From assembly GCF_026212465.1 (NCBI RefSeq), contig NC_080055.1, positions 14,771,022 through 14,835,021 on the forward strand: a stretch of 64,000 nt of DNA, read 5' to 3'. Positions within the stretch are counted from its first letter, which is position 1. Each line of letters starts with the position of its first letter. Origin of the DNA: Amaranthus tricolor (taxonomy: Eukaryota; Streptophyta; Magnoliopsida; Caryophyllales; Amaranthaceae). The position numbers were made by a program, and so were the translations under genes. Below the pieces are notes generated by a model. The model ran no database searches, was not told where the DNA came from, and worked only from the letters and a program-made list of their open reading frames with translations. This document shows positions 49,478 through 60,395 of the stretch, piece by piece.

Positions 49478-50097
49478 ACATAGGGGGAGTACAGGTAAAA
49501 TAAATACTAAGTATGTATTTTCGGGAGGTATTTCAATTCATTATTCTAGTAGTTTGCATGATTAGCTTACATGTAAAATTTGTGATTGCAGGAGAAATAT
49601 ACGTGTACTTGTTTATTTAACATACGTATATTTAAGGGTTGAAAAGTAAATTTCAATTTTTTTAAATATATGTTACACATAAAAAATTGGGATTTAAAAT
49701 TTTTTAAATTTCAATTCATTAATAACGGATATTTAATTTTCTTAAACTAAATTTGTGTGTTTGGAAATAAATGGCGGCCATTATCTACATCTATAATTCC
49801 TAGTTCATGAACTTAGTCCTAATTTAACTAGATATTGATTAGGTCCATGATTACTATGCATATTCACTCCTTCACGTCACTCTTTATCTCCAAAATCGGT
49901 CAAAATTTTAATGGCATTCATAATTGTATTCTACTAAGTTGTCAAATCACAACTTTTGTGTGTCAAATCCATTGTACTTGTTTTGGTCTTTTAATCCTTT
50001 GTGAACCGTCCTTTTCCATACTCAATTTCATTTCCTAATTTCACTTTTCTCTTTCAAGAAACAATTCTTTCTTTATCAAGCTTTCAAGATTTCATTA
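49478..50097 (+). other. Copia B spacer between pol and the extra ORF
   Basis: It begins with ACATAGGGGGAGTACAGG, a purine tract just after RNase H. The rest is AT-rich and noncoding. Confidence 0.5.
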
Positions 50098-51474
50098 ATG
50101 ACTCCCAAACGAAAGTTTACTCATTCTTTAATAAGATCTGAAAATGGTTAATCATTAAATTTTCCAGGGCTTGAAACCCCAAACCCAACAATTCCTTCAC
50201 CTCTCACTTCTTTAGAGGTTCTGAAAAATTTGTTTGAAAATCATATTGCATTTAAGAAATGGATTGATATTTTCAAGTATCGTTCATTATCTTTTGTTGA
50301 CATTATTGACTACAATTTTGCTCTTGTTCGAAGATTTTGATGTTGTTTCCTCCTTCATTCAAATAAATCCTGAAAAGTTGTTAGATCCAAGTTTAGTCAC
50401 TCACATAATTCTTGTTAAAATCTTCTATTGCAATTTGTCTTTCATAACCGTTGATGGGTTTTCGGCCTTGAGGAATTTTGTCAAAGGCTAAGATATTGTA
50501 ATCTCCAAAACCCTCATCAATGATTTGTTTAAATTTTCAAAGGATATGGATGATTCCACCCTTAATCCTGTAGCTCTTCAAAATGCCAAAGATATGTTTG
50601 TTCTTGCCTCCCATTCTGATTTTTCTCCAACAAACCAACTTATGCACAATGGCTTGAATTTGTGTAGGATGTTGCTTCATACCGTCCTTGTAAAGACTGA
50701 TTATTCTCAAAACTCTTCTTATGAACTTGTTATAGATGCGCACCTTATTCTTATGTGGAAGGTTGATTCTGTGAAAACAATTGATTATGCCTCCTTCATC
50801 ATTTCAAACATGCATTTTTGTAGTTTTCCTCTACGCAACAATGCTCTTCCCTATGCTAATATATGGACATTGGTCTTTGACCATTCTAATCTGCTCTTTG
50901 ATTTAGAGGAAGTAGATTATTCTGGTCCTCACTCTCTCTCTCTAACAATGTTCTCCCTCCCCTTGGCATATTCGAAATTAATGGTAAGTACGAGTTATAC
51001 TCACACTTATCAATATCCGAGAAAGAGGATCTCAAAAAGATCCATGGAAAGAAGCTTATAAGTCTTGAACCACAACTCAAAGAGCACACCACTCATTCTT
51101 GCCTCCAGTCTCTAGACTCAAAGGTTAGTGAAATGAAAATGCCCATCCTTGTTTTACACAATAAAGTGTCTCTGACTTTTATGTTAGACAATTTCATGAA
51201 AGAAATAAAAGGTACGGTCGTTGAGGATTTGGTCGTGGAAGAGGAGGTAGAAGAGGGAGAGGCTGCAAAGAAGAAGGAAGAGGTAACCAAGGATAAGGCT
51301 GAGCATTTTGTTGAAGAAGAGGAGGAAGAGAAGAGAGAAGAGGAGGTTACTACTCTAATTATTCAAGCACCACCACCACCATCTATTAAACCTACATCAC
51401 AAGCTGTCGTGACAACTTCTTCCCCTGGTAAACCTAAAGCTTCCAAGAAAAGGAAGAGTAGGTCCAGGAAGTAA
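50098..51474 (+). pseudogene. Extra ORF of copia B (degenerate)
   Basis: It starts ATGACTCCCAAACGA (basic head MTPKRKFTHSL). Several stops and shifts lie before 50525. An open core follows (50525-51061, including LMHNGLNLCRMLLHTVLVKT and IDAHLILMWKVDSVKTIDY), then after a frame change a Glu/Lys-rich tail (51133-51474) ending SKKRKSRSRK. Position, acidic stretch and core length match the extra ORFs of copias A and C, but the sequence is strongly diverged. The homology is inferred from layout and a few shared patterns. Confidence 0.55.
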
Positions 51475-51916
51475 TTTCATTTTTAAGATGTTGGTTTAAT
51501 AAACAACACTTTTATTTCGGCAAACAGTTTAGTTTTTGCAAAAATACAATCCCAAACATGTTATCTTCTTATTTCCTTTTGATGAAAGTTAAAAAGGGCG
51601 AGAATATTATTATTTGTAATAACTTAGACAACCGTAGCTTATTTTGCATCATAGCTTATTTTGCATGCTGCTTGATTGCTTATACTTGTTTGCTTGATTA
51701 TTATTCATATTCATGTTGTCATACTCATGGTTGATTATTTTGCTTATTCATGATATCATATTCATGCTTGATTATTTTACTTCATGGTTATCGTGATACA
51801 TTATTCATGATATGGTCTTAAAATGACGGTCTTTGCATAAGCTATTGCTACTTGTTTGATTGCTTGATGTTTTAGTTTAAGTTTATTATATTAAAATCTA
51901 TGCATGTATTGTCATT
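51475..51916. other. Copia B 3' noncoding region up to CACTA copy 2
   Basis: It includes GATGAAAGTTAAAAAGGGCG near 51582, a probable decayed polypurine tract, and repeats of TTATTCATGATAT / TATTCATATTCATG (51700-51810). No LTR start can be defined. Confidence 0.45.
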
Positions 51917-52325
51917 CACTAGTGAAAAAAACCTCATTTGCTGCGGTTTTTTGGCCATAATATGCTGCGGTTTTACCCCAAGCAATAGTGATAGCAGCAA
52001 ATGGCCTATTTTAAATGTTGCGGTTCTAAAACGCAGCAAAGAAGTGCACTATTTGCTGCGGGCCACAAAAACTAGTTAAGACTATTTGCTGCGGGCCACA
52101 AGAAAACCGCAGCAAATAGTGTAATTATTTTCTGCGATTTTTTTGTGGCCCGCAGCAAATAGTGTAATTTTTTTTTGTTTTTTTTTTCGTTTAATACTAA
52201 TAATAATCTAATAATAATGTACAATGTAATAAACAATGATTAATCCAATGATAATCACAAATAATCACCAATAATCACCAATAATCTATTTGTAATAATA
52301 AACTCTCGATCATATATATATAATA

Positions 52326-52342
52326 TAATAATATGTACGTAC

Positions 52343-52424
<82 letters not shown>
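52326..52424. repeat. (TA)n(CA)n microsatellite
   Basis: A run of TA dinucleotides turning into CACACA, just inside the left terminal region of CACTA copy 2. Confidence 0.9.
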
Positions 52425-52455
52425 TAAAGTCCTAAAAATCTAAACTAATTACAAT

Positions 52456-52768
52456 TTACCAAGGACAAAAATTAGCAAGATACACGGCAATCTTGTCTTT
52501 TAATGCGTGCATTTCTCCATTTCTCAAAGGGTGTGTTTCCCTTGGAATGTCATATAAAATCTATAATGAAATATAAAATTAAAAGATTAATAAACATTAG
52601 ATTTTACCAATAATATAGTAAATATATATATTATAATTTAAGAACGTAACAAATACTTACGGCATCTATGTTTTCTACTCCAACCTCCTTCACGGATTTT
52701 ATAATATCGTCCATGTATTTCAGAGTGTAGTAGCCGCAATCAACGGAATTAGAAGGTTGTTGAAAGCA
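52456..52768 (-). pseudogene. ULP1-like (C48) cysteine protease C-terminal exons in CACTA copy 2
   Basis: Two exons join in phase: 52768-52661 (36 codons: QQPSNSVDCGYYTLKYMDDI then VKEVGVENIDA) and 52560-52456 (ILYDIPRETHPLRNGEMHAL, ending FCPW and TAA). The donor is GTAAGT and the acceptors are CTTAG and TTATAG. The DCGYY segment matches the catalytic-Cys motif of ULP1/SENP SUMO proteases, which plant CACTA elements often carry. The upstream His and Asp of the triad are missing, so no activity is expected. The identity rests on this motif and the element context. Confidence 0.7.
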
Positions 52769-52788
52769 CTAAGAGAAAATAGATGTTA

Positions 52789-53155
52789 GTGCCAAAAAAG
52801 CTTTAAAACATATAAAATATCAACTTAACACGTAATCTCTAGCATATGACTATGATTTTCAATACTAACCACTTCAATACAATAATATATACCAAATAGT
52901 GTTGTGTGCCAAGTTTCGTGCAAAACAAACCAAGTTTGAGCTACTTTATGTGCAAAAGTGCCAAAAACACTTAAAAACCCATAAAATCGCAACTTAACAC
53001 GTAATTTCTAGCATATGACTATGATTTTCAATTCTAACCACTTCTAAACAATAATATATACCAAATAGTGTTGTGTGCCAAGTTTCGTGCAAAACAAACC
53101 AAGTTTGAGCTACTTTATGCACAAAAGTGCCAAAAACGCTTAAAAACCCTTAGAA
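52789..53155. repeat. 169-bp tandem repeat, two full units and a partial third
   Basis: Units starting at GTGCC, at 52789, 52958 and 53127, share CTAGCATATGACTATGATTT, AATAGTGTTGTGTGCCAAGT and CAAACCAAGTTTGAGCTACT with few changes. The array lies between the TNP2 and ULP1-like remnants, within or replacing an intron. Confidence 0.9.
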
Positions 53156-54416
53156 TCGCATTGATTGCAAGGTGAACTCCTCATTAGCATATGCATCAAA
53201 CACGGAAACGCCTTCATCCCACATATTTCTTAAACCCTCAATGAGAGGTGCAAGATATACATCTATGTCATTACCAGGTTGTTTAGGACCCGAGATAAGA
53301 AGCGAAAGCATAATGTACTTACGCTTCATACATAACCAAGGTGGCAAATCATTAACTCACTAACAGTACCGGTCAAGTACTATGTTGAGAACTAAGATTG
53401 CCGAATGGGTTCATTCCATCCGTACACAGCCCGAGCCTTAAATTACAAACCTCATCCCCAAAAGTCTTATGCAACCTATCAATACTCTTCCACACCAGAG
53501 AATCAGATGGATGTGTGAGCAAGTGAACTTTCTTCACCCTATCTGCATGCCACCTCAAATTTAACGCATCTTTCTTTATAGAAAACATGCGCTTGAATCT
53601 AGGTATTGTTAAAAGATACCATAATACCTTAGCCGGGGGCCCTTTAGCATCCCGAGCCCCTTTACTCTTGTAGCGCGATAACCCACACCTAGGACACTCT
53701 TCTAAATTCTCGTTTTCATTCCAATTCAACACACAATCATTCGGACACGCATGAATCTTCTGGTACTCTAAGCTGAAAGGACACATGAGCTTTTTGGCAT
53801 AATATGTCGACATTGAAAGTTCATTTCCCTTAGGAAGCATCTCACCTAATGTTTCTAATAACATTGTGAAACTAGCGTCACTCCAATTGAACTTTGACTT
53901 AATGTTTAAAATTGTCAACACTGCTGTTAGTTTGGTGAACTTTGTACATCCAGGGTACAAAGGCTTTTGAGAAGCCTCTATCAATAAGTCAAAAACACGA
54001 GGACGTTTTCCTAACTCATCCTCGACTCCCTCCATCATCTCATCAACACGATCCACATCCTCATCGAAATTCTCTTCATCTGTCTCATACCCATCAACAT
54101 GATCTACTACATCCTCATTGAAATCAACCACATTATTGACGTCCTCAACAACACTTTTCTCTTTGTAAACTCCTTCCTCACCATACCAAACCCAAACATG
54201 ATATTGAGGCCTAAACCCACATTGAAGTATGTGCTCCCTAAGGATATCAACACTATCTACCTTTGATACATATCCACAAGTGATACATGGGCAATAAAAA
54301 CCAACTATCCCCGTCCAAACTTGATGTTCAACCGCAATACTACAAAATTCTAATACGCCATCAATAAATTCTGACGATTCAATGCTTCCATACATCCAAG
54401 AATGATCTTTTGTCAT
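53150..54416 (-). pseudogene. CACTA TNP2 transposase, N-terminal part plus fragment
   Basis: From ATG at 54416: a transposase-associated domain (DHSWMYGSIESSEFIDGVLE then FYCPCITCGYV and REHILQCGF), an acidic linker, and the start of the TNP2/Transposase_21 domain. That domain shows NIKSKFNWSDASFTMLL, LMCPFSLEYQKIHACPNDCV, ECPRCGLSRYKSKG, VLWYLLTIPRFKRMFSIKKD and CTDGMNPFGN. The frame stops at 53373 after 347 residues. A further fragment in another frame (53347-53150: PPWLCMKRKYIMLSLLISGP, QPGNDIDVYLAPLIEGL) continues the domain after a gap of roughly 20-30 residues. The rest is gone. Confidence 0.88.
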
Positions 54417-55690
54417 CCTATTTAGTGTGATTAATTAATTCAAAACAAAATTAATACACAACTTTTAACATATATACTTAACAAACCCTAATGAAGCACA
54501 AAATTAAGTAATAATCATTCATTTAAACCTAATTAACCCAAATAATAATACAATGTTTTTTAAACTGTCCAAATGATGTTTATTGTACTAACCATAATTA
54601 ATATTCATATATATTAACAACATATAAAAACAATAAAAATAAAATCACATTCATAAACTTGGACAACTAATTAACATTCATATCAACAACTAATTCATTT
54701 AACCATAAACAACCCTAATTAAACCTAATTTACAAACTATAAAAAAAATTATGATAAATTTAAAACTTAAAAACCACAACTACATACACATTCATAAATA
54801 AAATGAAGAAATTACTTAAAAATATAACAAAACATGATATATATATATATGATAAATTTAAAACTTAAAAACGACAATAACATACACATTCAAAATGAAA
54901 AAGATACCTTGAATTTCGTGTGTTTTGGTGGGTTGTGTATAACCTATACAATGAAAAAAAAATTAGTATAAAAAAAAACTAAATCCCTAAAACATAATGA
55001 AGGTTGAAGAACTTAAATAAAGCTTGAAAAAATAATACCTTGAAGAAGAACAAGACTAAGCCCTAATTTCGTGGGTTTTTAAAGGAAGCAACAATGGTGG
55101 GTTTCAAATGTTAAAGAAGAAGAAAAAGAACGAAAAATGGTGGGTTTAGGTAGAAATGTTCGTTGGGTATGCGAAATTGAAGGAAGCAACAGTACAACGA
55201 TGAAGAAGTCAAACGAAATTGAAGAACTCGACAGACAGTACAACGACGAAGAAGCAACAGTAGGAATGTGCGAAAATGGTGGGTTTTTGAACGAATACAA
55301 CAGTAGGTATGCAAAAATGATGGGTTTTAGGAGGGCTTTTGGAGAATACACAACAGTAATTATTTTGTGAAATGGCCTGGAATGTTGAAATGCAGGTTAT
55401 TTTAATTTTTTAGAAAGCAATATTTGCTACGGGCTTTGATGGAACCGGAAAAATTTCTCAATATAATGGCACTTAATTGCTGCGGGCCAAAAACAACCGC
55501 AGCAAATAACAACTTAATTGTTGTGGGTCATACAAAATCGGAGCAAATAACCACTTATTTGCTGCGGGCACCAAGAAGCCGCTGCATTTAGTCTTTATTT
55601 TTTTTTCCTAATTTTTTATGATATATATTGCTGCGTATATAAAAAACCGCTGCAAATGATTAGCAGCAGATAAGTTTTTTTCCACTAGTG

Positions 55691-55867
55691 ATAGGATTAG
55701 ACATATGTAATATCATGTTCATTGTTTTGGTGTGAGGCAGATTTCGAAGTCTTGAAATTTTTGCTTCATAATTACATAACATGGTTTATAAATTTATCTA
55801 AGTGTTTGTTCTTATCATGTTTTTAATCATGTTTACCTAATAATATGATTTAGGAAAATATGGTTTC
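55691..55867. other. Spacer between CACTA copy 2 and copia D LTR
   Basis: AT-rich sequence, with no gene or repeat recognised. It may be residual copia B flank. Confidence 0.35.
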
Positions 55868-55905
55868 TGTAGATAATACCAAGAGATGGACGAATGCAAC
55901 AAGAA

Positions 55906-55955
<50 letters not shown>

Positions 55956-56417
55956 TGTTGTATTCCAAGTTTAAGATTTTACGTGGAAACCTTCTTGGCC
56001 TAATAAGAAGGAAAAATCACGACCCCCCGGGATTTCAAATATTCTCTTACTATGTTTTAGGCAATCAATTACAATTACATAAAACAATTTGCTTCACTCG
56101 AAGCTTCTCTATTCTAGGCCTACTTCTCTTTCTCTTCTCCTTCTCCTTCTCTTTCTCTTCTCTTTCTCACGCTTCACTTGAAGCTTCTCTTCTCCCCTAG
56201 ACTTCCCTTAAGTTCAGTTACAACAAAACACTCAAATATCTTTACAAGGCCATATTCTATAAAGGATAAAAATTAAAGAGTTGCATAAGAGAAATATAAT
56301 AAATTAAATGGCATTTGTATGCATAAAATATTTTTCTTATTTAGATCTCACCTTTTTGGACACTCTTGGATGCATACTCGGTTAAGCAAAGATTACTCCT
56401 ATTTATAGAGTAACAAC
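55868..56417 (-). repeat. 3' LTR fragment of copia D
   Basis: It shares GAATGCAACAAGAAGG, TTTACGTGGAAACCTTCTTG and the TTAGGCAAT region with the copia A LTR, but it is cut at the U3 side near the CTATTTATAGAG box. It contains a 45-base G run. Confidence 0.82.
55906..55950. repeat. 45-base poly(G) run inside the copia D LTR
   Basis: An uninterrupted G tract replaces the 6-8 G tract found at the same place in the LTRs of copias A and C (AACAAGAGGGGGGG). It is either slippage expansion or an assembly or sequencing error. Confidence 0.9.
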
Positions 56418-59090
56418 CGTAGCATGATAAACCAACACTAAACGAAATATAAGGTCTATTTGCAGTTAGATATAATAAAGAACCAATAATGCCTCGATAC
56501 ATGCATATGGTTTGATCAACATTAATGCCATTTAAGTCTTCATCTAATCTAACATTTGTAGCCATAGGTGTATGGTTGGTTTTAGCATTGTTTAGACCAT
56601 ATTTCTTAAGAAGTTCTCTTATATATTTTTTTGATGAATAAAGATTCCATTTGCAGTTTGTTTAATTTGCAAACCAAGGAAGAAATTTAATTCTCCCATT
56701 ATGCTCATCTCAAATTCAGTGCCCATTAGGTTAACAAATTCTTTACGTAACAATTCATTGGTAGCACTAAAAATAATATCATCAACATAAATTTGAACAA
56801 CTAAAATATCAGAACCTCTATTATTAAAAAATAAGGTTTTGTCAATTTTCCCTCTAATAAAGTTATTTTCAATCAAAAACTTGGATAATCTTTCATATCA
56901 CTGCCTAGGAGCTTGTTTTAGTCTGTAAAGAGCTTTATCAAGCTTATAGACATGATCAAGACGAGAGGGATTTTCAAAGCCAGAGGATTGTTCCATAAAG
57001 ACTTCTTCATCAAGAAACCATTCAAGAAAGCACATTTAACATCCATTTGATATAATTTAAAATTCATAAAAGCAGCAAAAGAAATTAAAATTCTGATAGC
57101 CTCTAACCTTGCTAGGGGAGCAAATGTCTCTGTATAATCAATCCATTCTTGTTGATTGTACCTTTTAACCACGAGCCTTGCTTTGTTTCTCAATATGATT
57201 CCATGCTCATCTAATTTGTTTCTAAAAACCCACTTTAGTCCAATTACCTTCTTGTGTTTGGGTTTTGGTTTTAAGTGCCATACTTTATTTCTTTCAAATT
57301 CATTTAACTCTTCTTGCATGGCAACAACCCATTCGGAATCTTTTAAAGCTTCTTCGTGATTTTTGGGTTCAAGTGTTGATAGGAACACAAAGTGTGCACA
57401 GAAATTTCTCATTTGGGATCTAGTTTGTGTTCCCTTATTCAAATCACTCACAATCAAATCAAGTGGATGACATTTTTGATATTTACAAGGTTTAGGCAAA
57501 AATTCTCTTGTGGGAACTGTTGAGGGCTCAAGGTCATTGTCTTGATTTTTATTCTGTTCAGCTTCTACTGGATCAATTTGCTCATTTGTAAGAACAGCTG
57601 GATTAGGAACAGTCTGCTGGTCCTGATGTACAGGCTGTTCCTGATCTTGTTCAGACCTTTCTACTTCTTCTTGAATAGGCTGTTCTCCTGCTGTTCTTTG
57701 ATCTTGCTCTTTTATTTCTTCTTCATCATCCTCTAGATTTGCAAGACCTATTTTAAAATTATTTATATCCTGTTCACTAGTCAAAAAGTTAGTTTCATCA
57801 AAAATAATGTGAACGGATTCTTCTACGCACATTGTTCTCTTGTTATAAACTCTATAAGCTTTACTATGAGATGAATAGCCAAGAAATACTGCTTCATCAC
57901 TTCTTTCATCAAACTTTCCTATGTTTCGTTTTCCATTAACATGAACAAAGCATTTACATCCAAATATACGAAAATAGAAAATATTTGGTTTTACACCTTT
58001 AAACAGTTCATAGAGTGTCTTAGAAGTGATCGGTCTTATCAATACTCGATTTAAAATGTAGCATGCAGTATTAATAGCCTCGACCCAAAAATTTTGAGGG
58101 AGACCACTAGCAATCAACATGAAACTAGCCATTTCCTCTAATGTTCTATTCTTTCTTTCTACCACACCATTTTGTTGTGGTGTTCTAGGTGCGGAAAAAT
58201 TATGACTTATGCCATGTTCATTGCAATAGTTTAGAAAGCTTGAATTCTCAAATTCTTTACCATGATCTGACCTTATATGAATAAGTTGATTATTACTAGA
58301 TTTTTGTATTTTATTAGCAAAAGAAACAAACTCATTAAAAGCTTCATCTTTAGATACTAAAAATAAAGTCCATGTAAATCTACTGTAATCATCAAATATA
58401 ACAAAAACATATCGTTTGCCACTACGACTTTGAATTCTCATAGGTCCACAAAGATCCATATGGATCAACTCAAGCGGTTTTGAAGTGGTCACCACATTCT
58501 TTGGTTTAAAGGATGATCTCACTTGTTTTCCTTTGGCACAAGGATCACAAATTTCATCCTTTTTGAATTGTATGGATGGTAATCCACTAACTAGTTCTTT
58601 TGCTCTCAACATGTTAATTAAAGAAAAGCTAGCATGGCCTAGACATCTGTGCCAAAGAAGAGGATCTTCCTCTATGACACTAAGACAAGTCAGACTCGAT
58701 TTGGGAATAATGTTGAGGTCCACAACATTGGTGTTCCCTTTTCGAATTCCTTCCAAAACAATGTCTCCTGTGTCACTCCTACAAATAATACATCGTTCAA
58801 AAGTAAAGTTTACAAAGAAACCTTTGTCACATAATTGAGAAATACTTAGCAGATTATGTTTTAAATTCTCGACTAAAAATACATGATCAATTGCATGGGA
58901 ACTTGACCTTCCTACTATTCCTTTAGCTATTATTTCGCCTTTCTTATTGTCACCGAAGGTCACTGTTCCTCCTTCATAGGTTTCCAGTGAGAGAAATCTT
59001 GATTTATCACCTGTCATGTGTTTGGAACACCCACTGAGATACCATGAGTTGTTCCCCCTCACTAGAACCTGCAAAGCAAATTAATTGTTA
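56418..59090 (-). pseudogene. pol: Pol of copia D (protease Asp lost, frameshifts)
   Basis: One long frame (59074-56918) covers protease, integrase and most of reverse transcriptase. The protease reads [13 protein letters not shown]: a 3-base deletion removed the catalytic Asp of DSG. The integrase keeps [17 protein letters not shown] and [15 protein letters not shown]. The RT frame shifts after CAFLNGFL near 57010 and stops at 56918. Further fragments (56876-56619 with YVDDIIFSAT, and 56565-56341) carry on to the start of RNase H, where the LTR fusion truncates it. The Tyr codon that is a stop in A and C is intact here. Confidence 0.87.
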
Positions 59091-59114
59091 GGATCAAGAA
59101 CCCAGTCATCCTTG

Positions 59115-60395
59115 CACTAGTGGAAAAAACCTCATTTGCTGCGGTTTTCCTTAGACGCAGCATTAAATAGCAAAAAAAAGAAAAAAAAATATATAGTACA
59201 AATGCTGCGGTTTTCCTGATGCTTGCAGAAAATAAGCATTATTTGCTGCGGTTTTATTAAGCCCGCAGCAAATAAGTGCTTATTAAACGAAAAAGAAAAA
59301 ATGATAAGCATTATTTGCTGCGGTTTTATTAAGCCCACGGCAAATAAGTATAAAAAATTAAAAATAAAAATAAAATTTTTTTTTTCAAGCACTTATTTGC
59401 TGCTTATGTATGTGGTATCAATGGTTCAAAAGGTAGTTGTTCTTGTAAACAACATCATGTAAGATTATAATCATGTAATTTAATTATCAATCTTTATTTG
59501 TTGATGATAATTTTTGCTGGTATTAAAACTGCTTTGTTTTATTATCTGTGTGAAGTAGATATTTGGAAGTAGAATAGTGGCTTTTGCTTATCGAAAATCG
59601 GCTAAGAAACTAAAGAGATTTAAAGAACCCCAGAATGAAATGAGATTTATATACATTACTTATAAAATACAAGAAGATATCTTTTAGCTAATGAACAATT
59701 CTTTTAGCTTCAATCAGGTTCAAAAGGTTTGTTGCTTTTGTGTCATTATTTTTATGTTTATAAAGATTTAAGATTGAACGCAATGTTTGTGAATGATCAA
59801 GTTCCTTGGTGATTGATTGTTGATAATGTATTATTCATTTTCTATTTTTAGGATTAAGTTGGTATTCTAATGTACTTCTAGGATGTTAATTAATTATGTT
59901 TTTGGAATTTCCAAATTGATAGTTTTGCCACGTCGATGTTTATTCGAAGGACAAAAATTCTCAACTCGAATCCACTATTCACTTTCGATTCATTAGGACT
60001 TTAATTTGTATATGTACATATTATTATATTATATATACAATCGAGAGTTTTCAAAGAGATTATTGGTGATTATTGGTGTTAATTGGTGATTATCATTGGA
60101 TTAATCATTGTTTATTACATTGTACATTATTGGATTATTTAATACTATTAAACGAAAAAAGCAAAAAAAAAAAATCGTTTAATAAGCACTTATTTGTTGC
60201 GGGCTTCTTAAAACCGCAGCAAATAATGCTTATTTGCTGCGATTTTTTAAGAAGCCTGTAGCAAATAGTCAGTTTTTTGCTGCGGTATTAAACCGCAGCA
60301 TTTATAGGCTATTTGCTGCTATCACTATTGCTGTGTCCATAATCGCAGCATATTATGGCCAAAAAACCGCAGCAAATAAGTTTTTTCCACTAGTG
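59115..60395. mobile_element. Non-autonomous CACTA element (copy 3), complete ends
   Basis: CACTAGTGGAAAAAAC at the left and GTTTTTTCCACTAGTG at the right are inverted. The 3-bp duplication is TTG (59112-59114 and 60396-60398). Subterminal TTTGCTGCGGTTTT repeats occupy 59138-59400 and 60185-60380. The 1281-bp element has no coding capacity. Its middle is a shortened version of CACTA copy 1 (20310-21583), lacking among others the segment corresponding to about 20612-20820. It inserted between gag and pol of copia D. Confidence 0.93.

Larger units (their letters stand above)
21584..51610 (+). mobile_element. Old Ty1/copia element B, broken host of nested insertions
   Basis: Three separated pieces read in order as one copia element. 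These are gag (21584-23185), the gag/protease junction (34150-34531), and integrase remnant, reverse transcriptase, RNase H and the extra ORF (47624-51474). Copia C (with its ATCAA duplication) splits the first two pieces. hAT copy 2 together with copia A splits the second and third: the left piece stops at NLLSVSLL and the right resumes at DKGNQVIFDREKCVV, which is continuous in copia proteins. Neither LTR was identified. The left end is cut by a CACTA, and the right end is unclear (a purine-rich AAAAAGGGCGAG stands near 51591). Confidence 0.8.
51917..55690 (-). mobile_element. CACTA (En/Spm-type) element copy 2, defective
   Basis: CACTAGTG at 51917 and CACTAGTG ending at 55690 form the inverted ends. 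Flanking triplets are ATT and ATA, a near-match to the expected 3-bp duplication. Subterminal repeats of TTTGCTGCGGTTTT and its complement fill 51940-52170 and 55420-55680. Inside, on the minus strand, are a TNP2 transposase remnant and a ULP1-like protease end. The protease may be the end of the transposase gene or of a second gene; the sequence between is deleted and filled with tandem repeats. Confidence 0.9.

Noticed and set aside
55137..55370. 77-residue plus-strand ORF in CACTA copy 2
   Set aside because: It lies in the probable 5' leader of the minus-strand transposase, with internal repeats of AATGGTGGGTTT; no family match.
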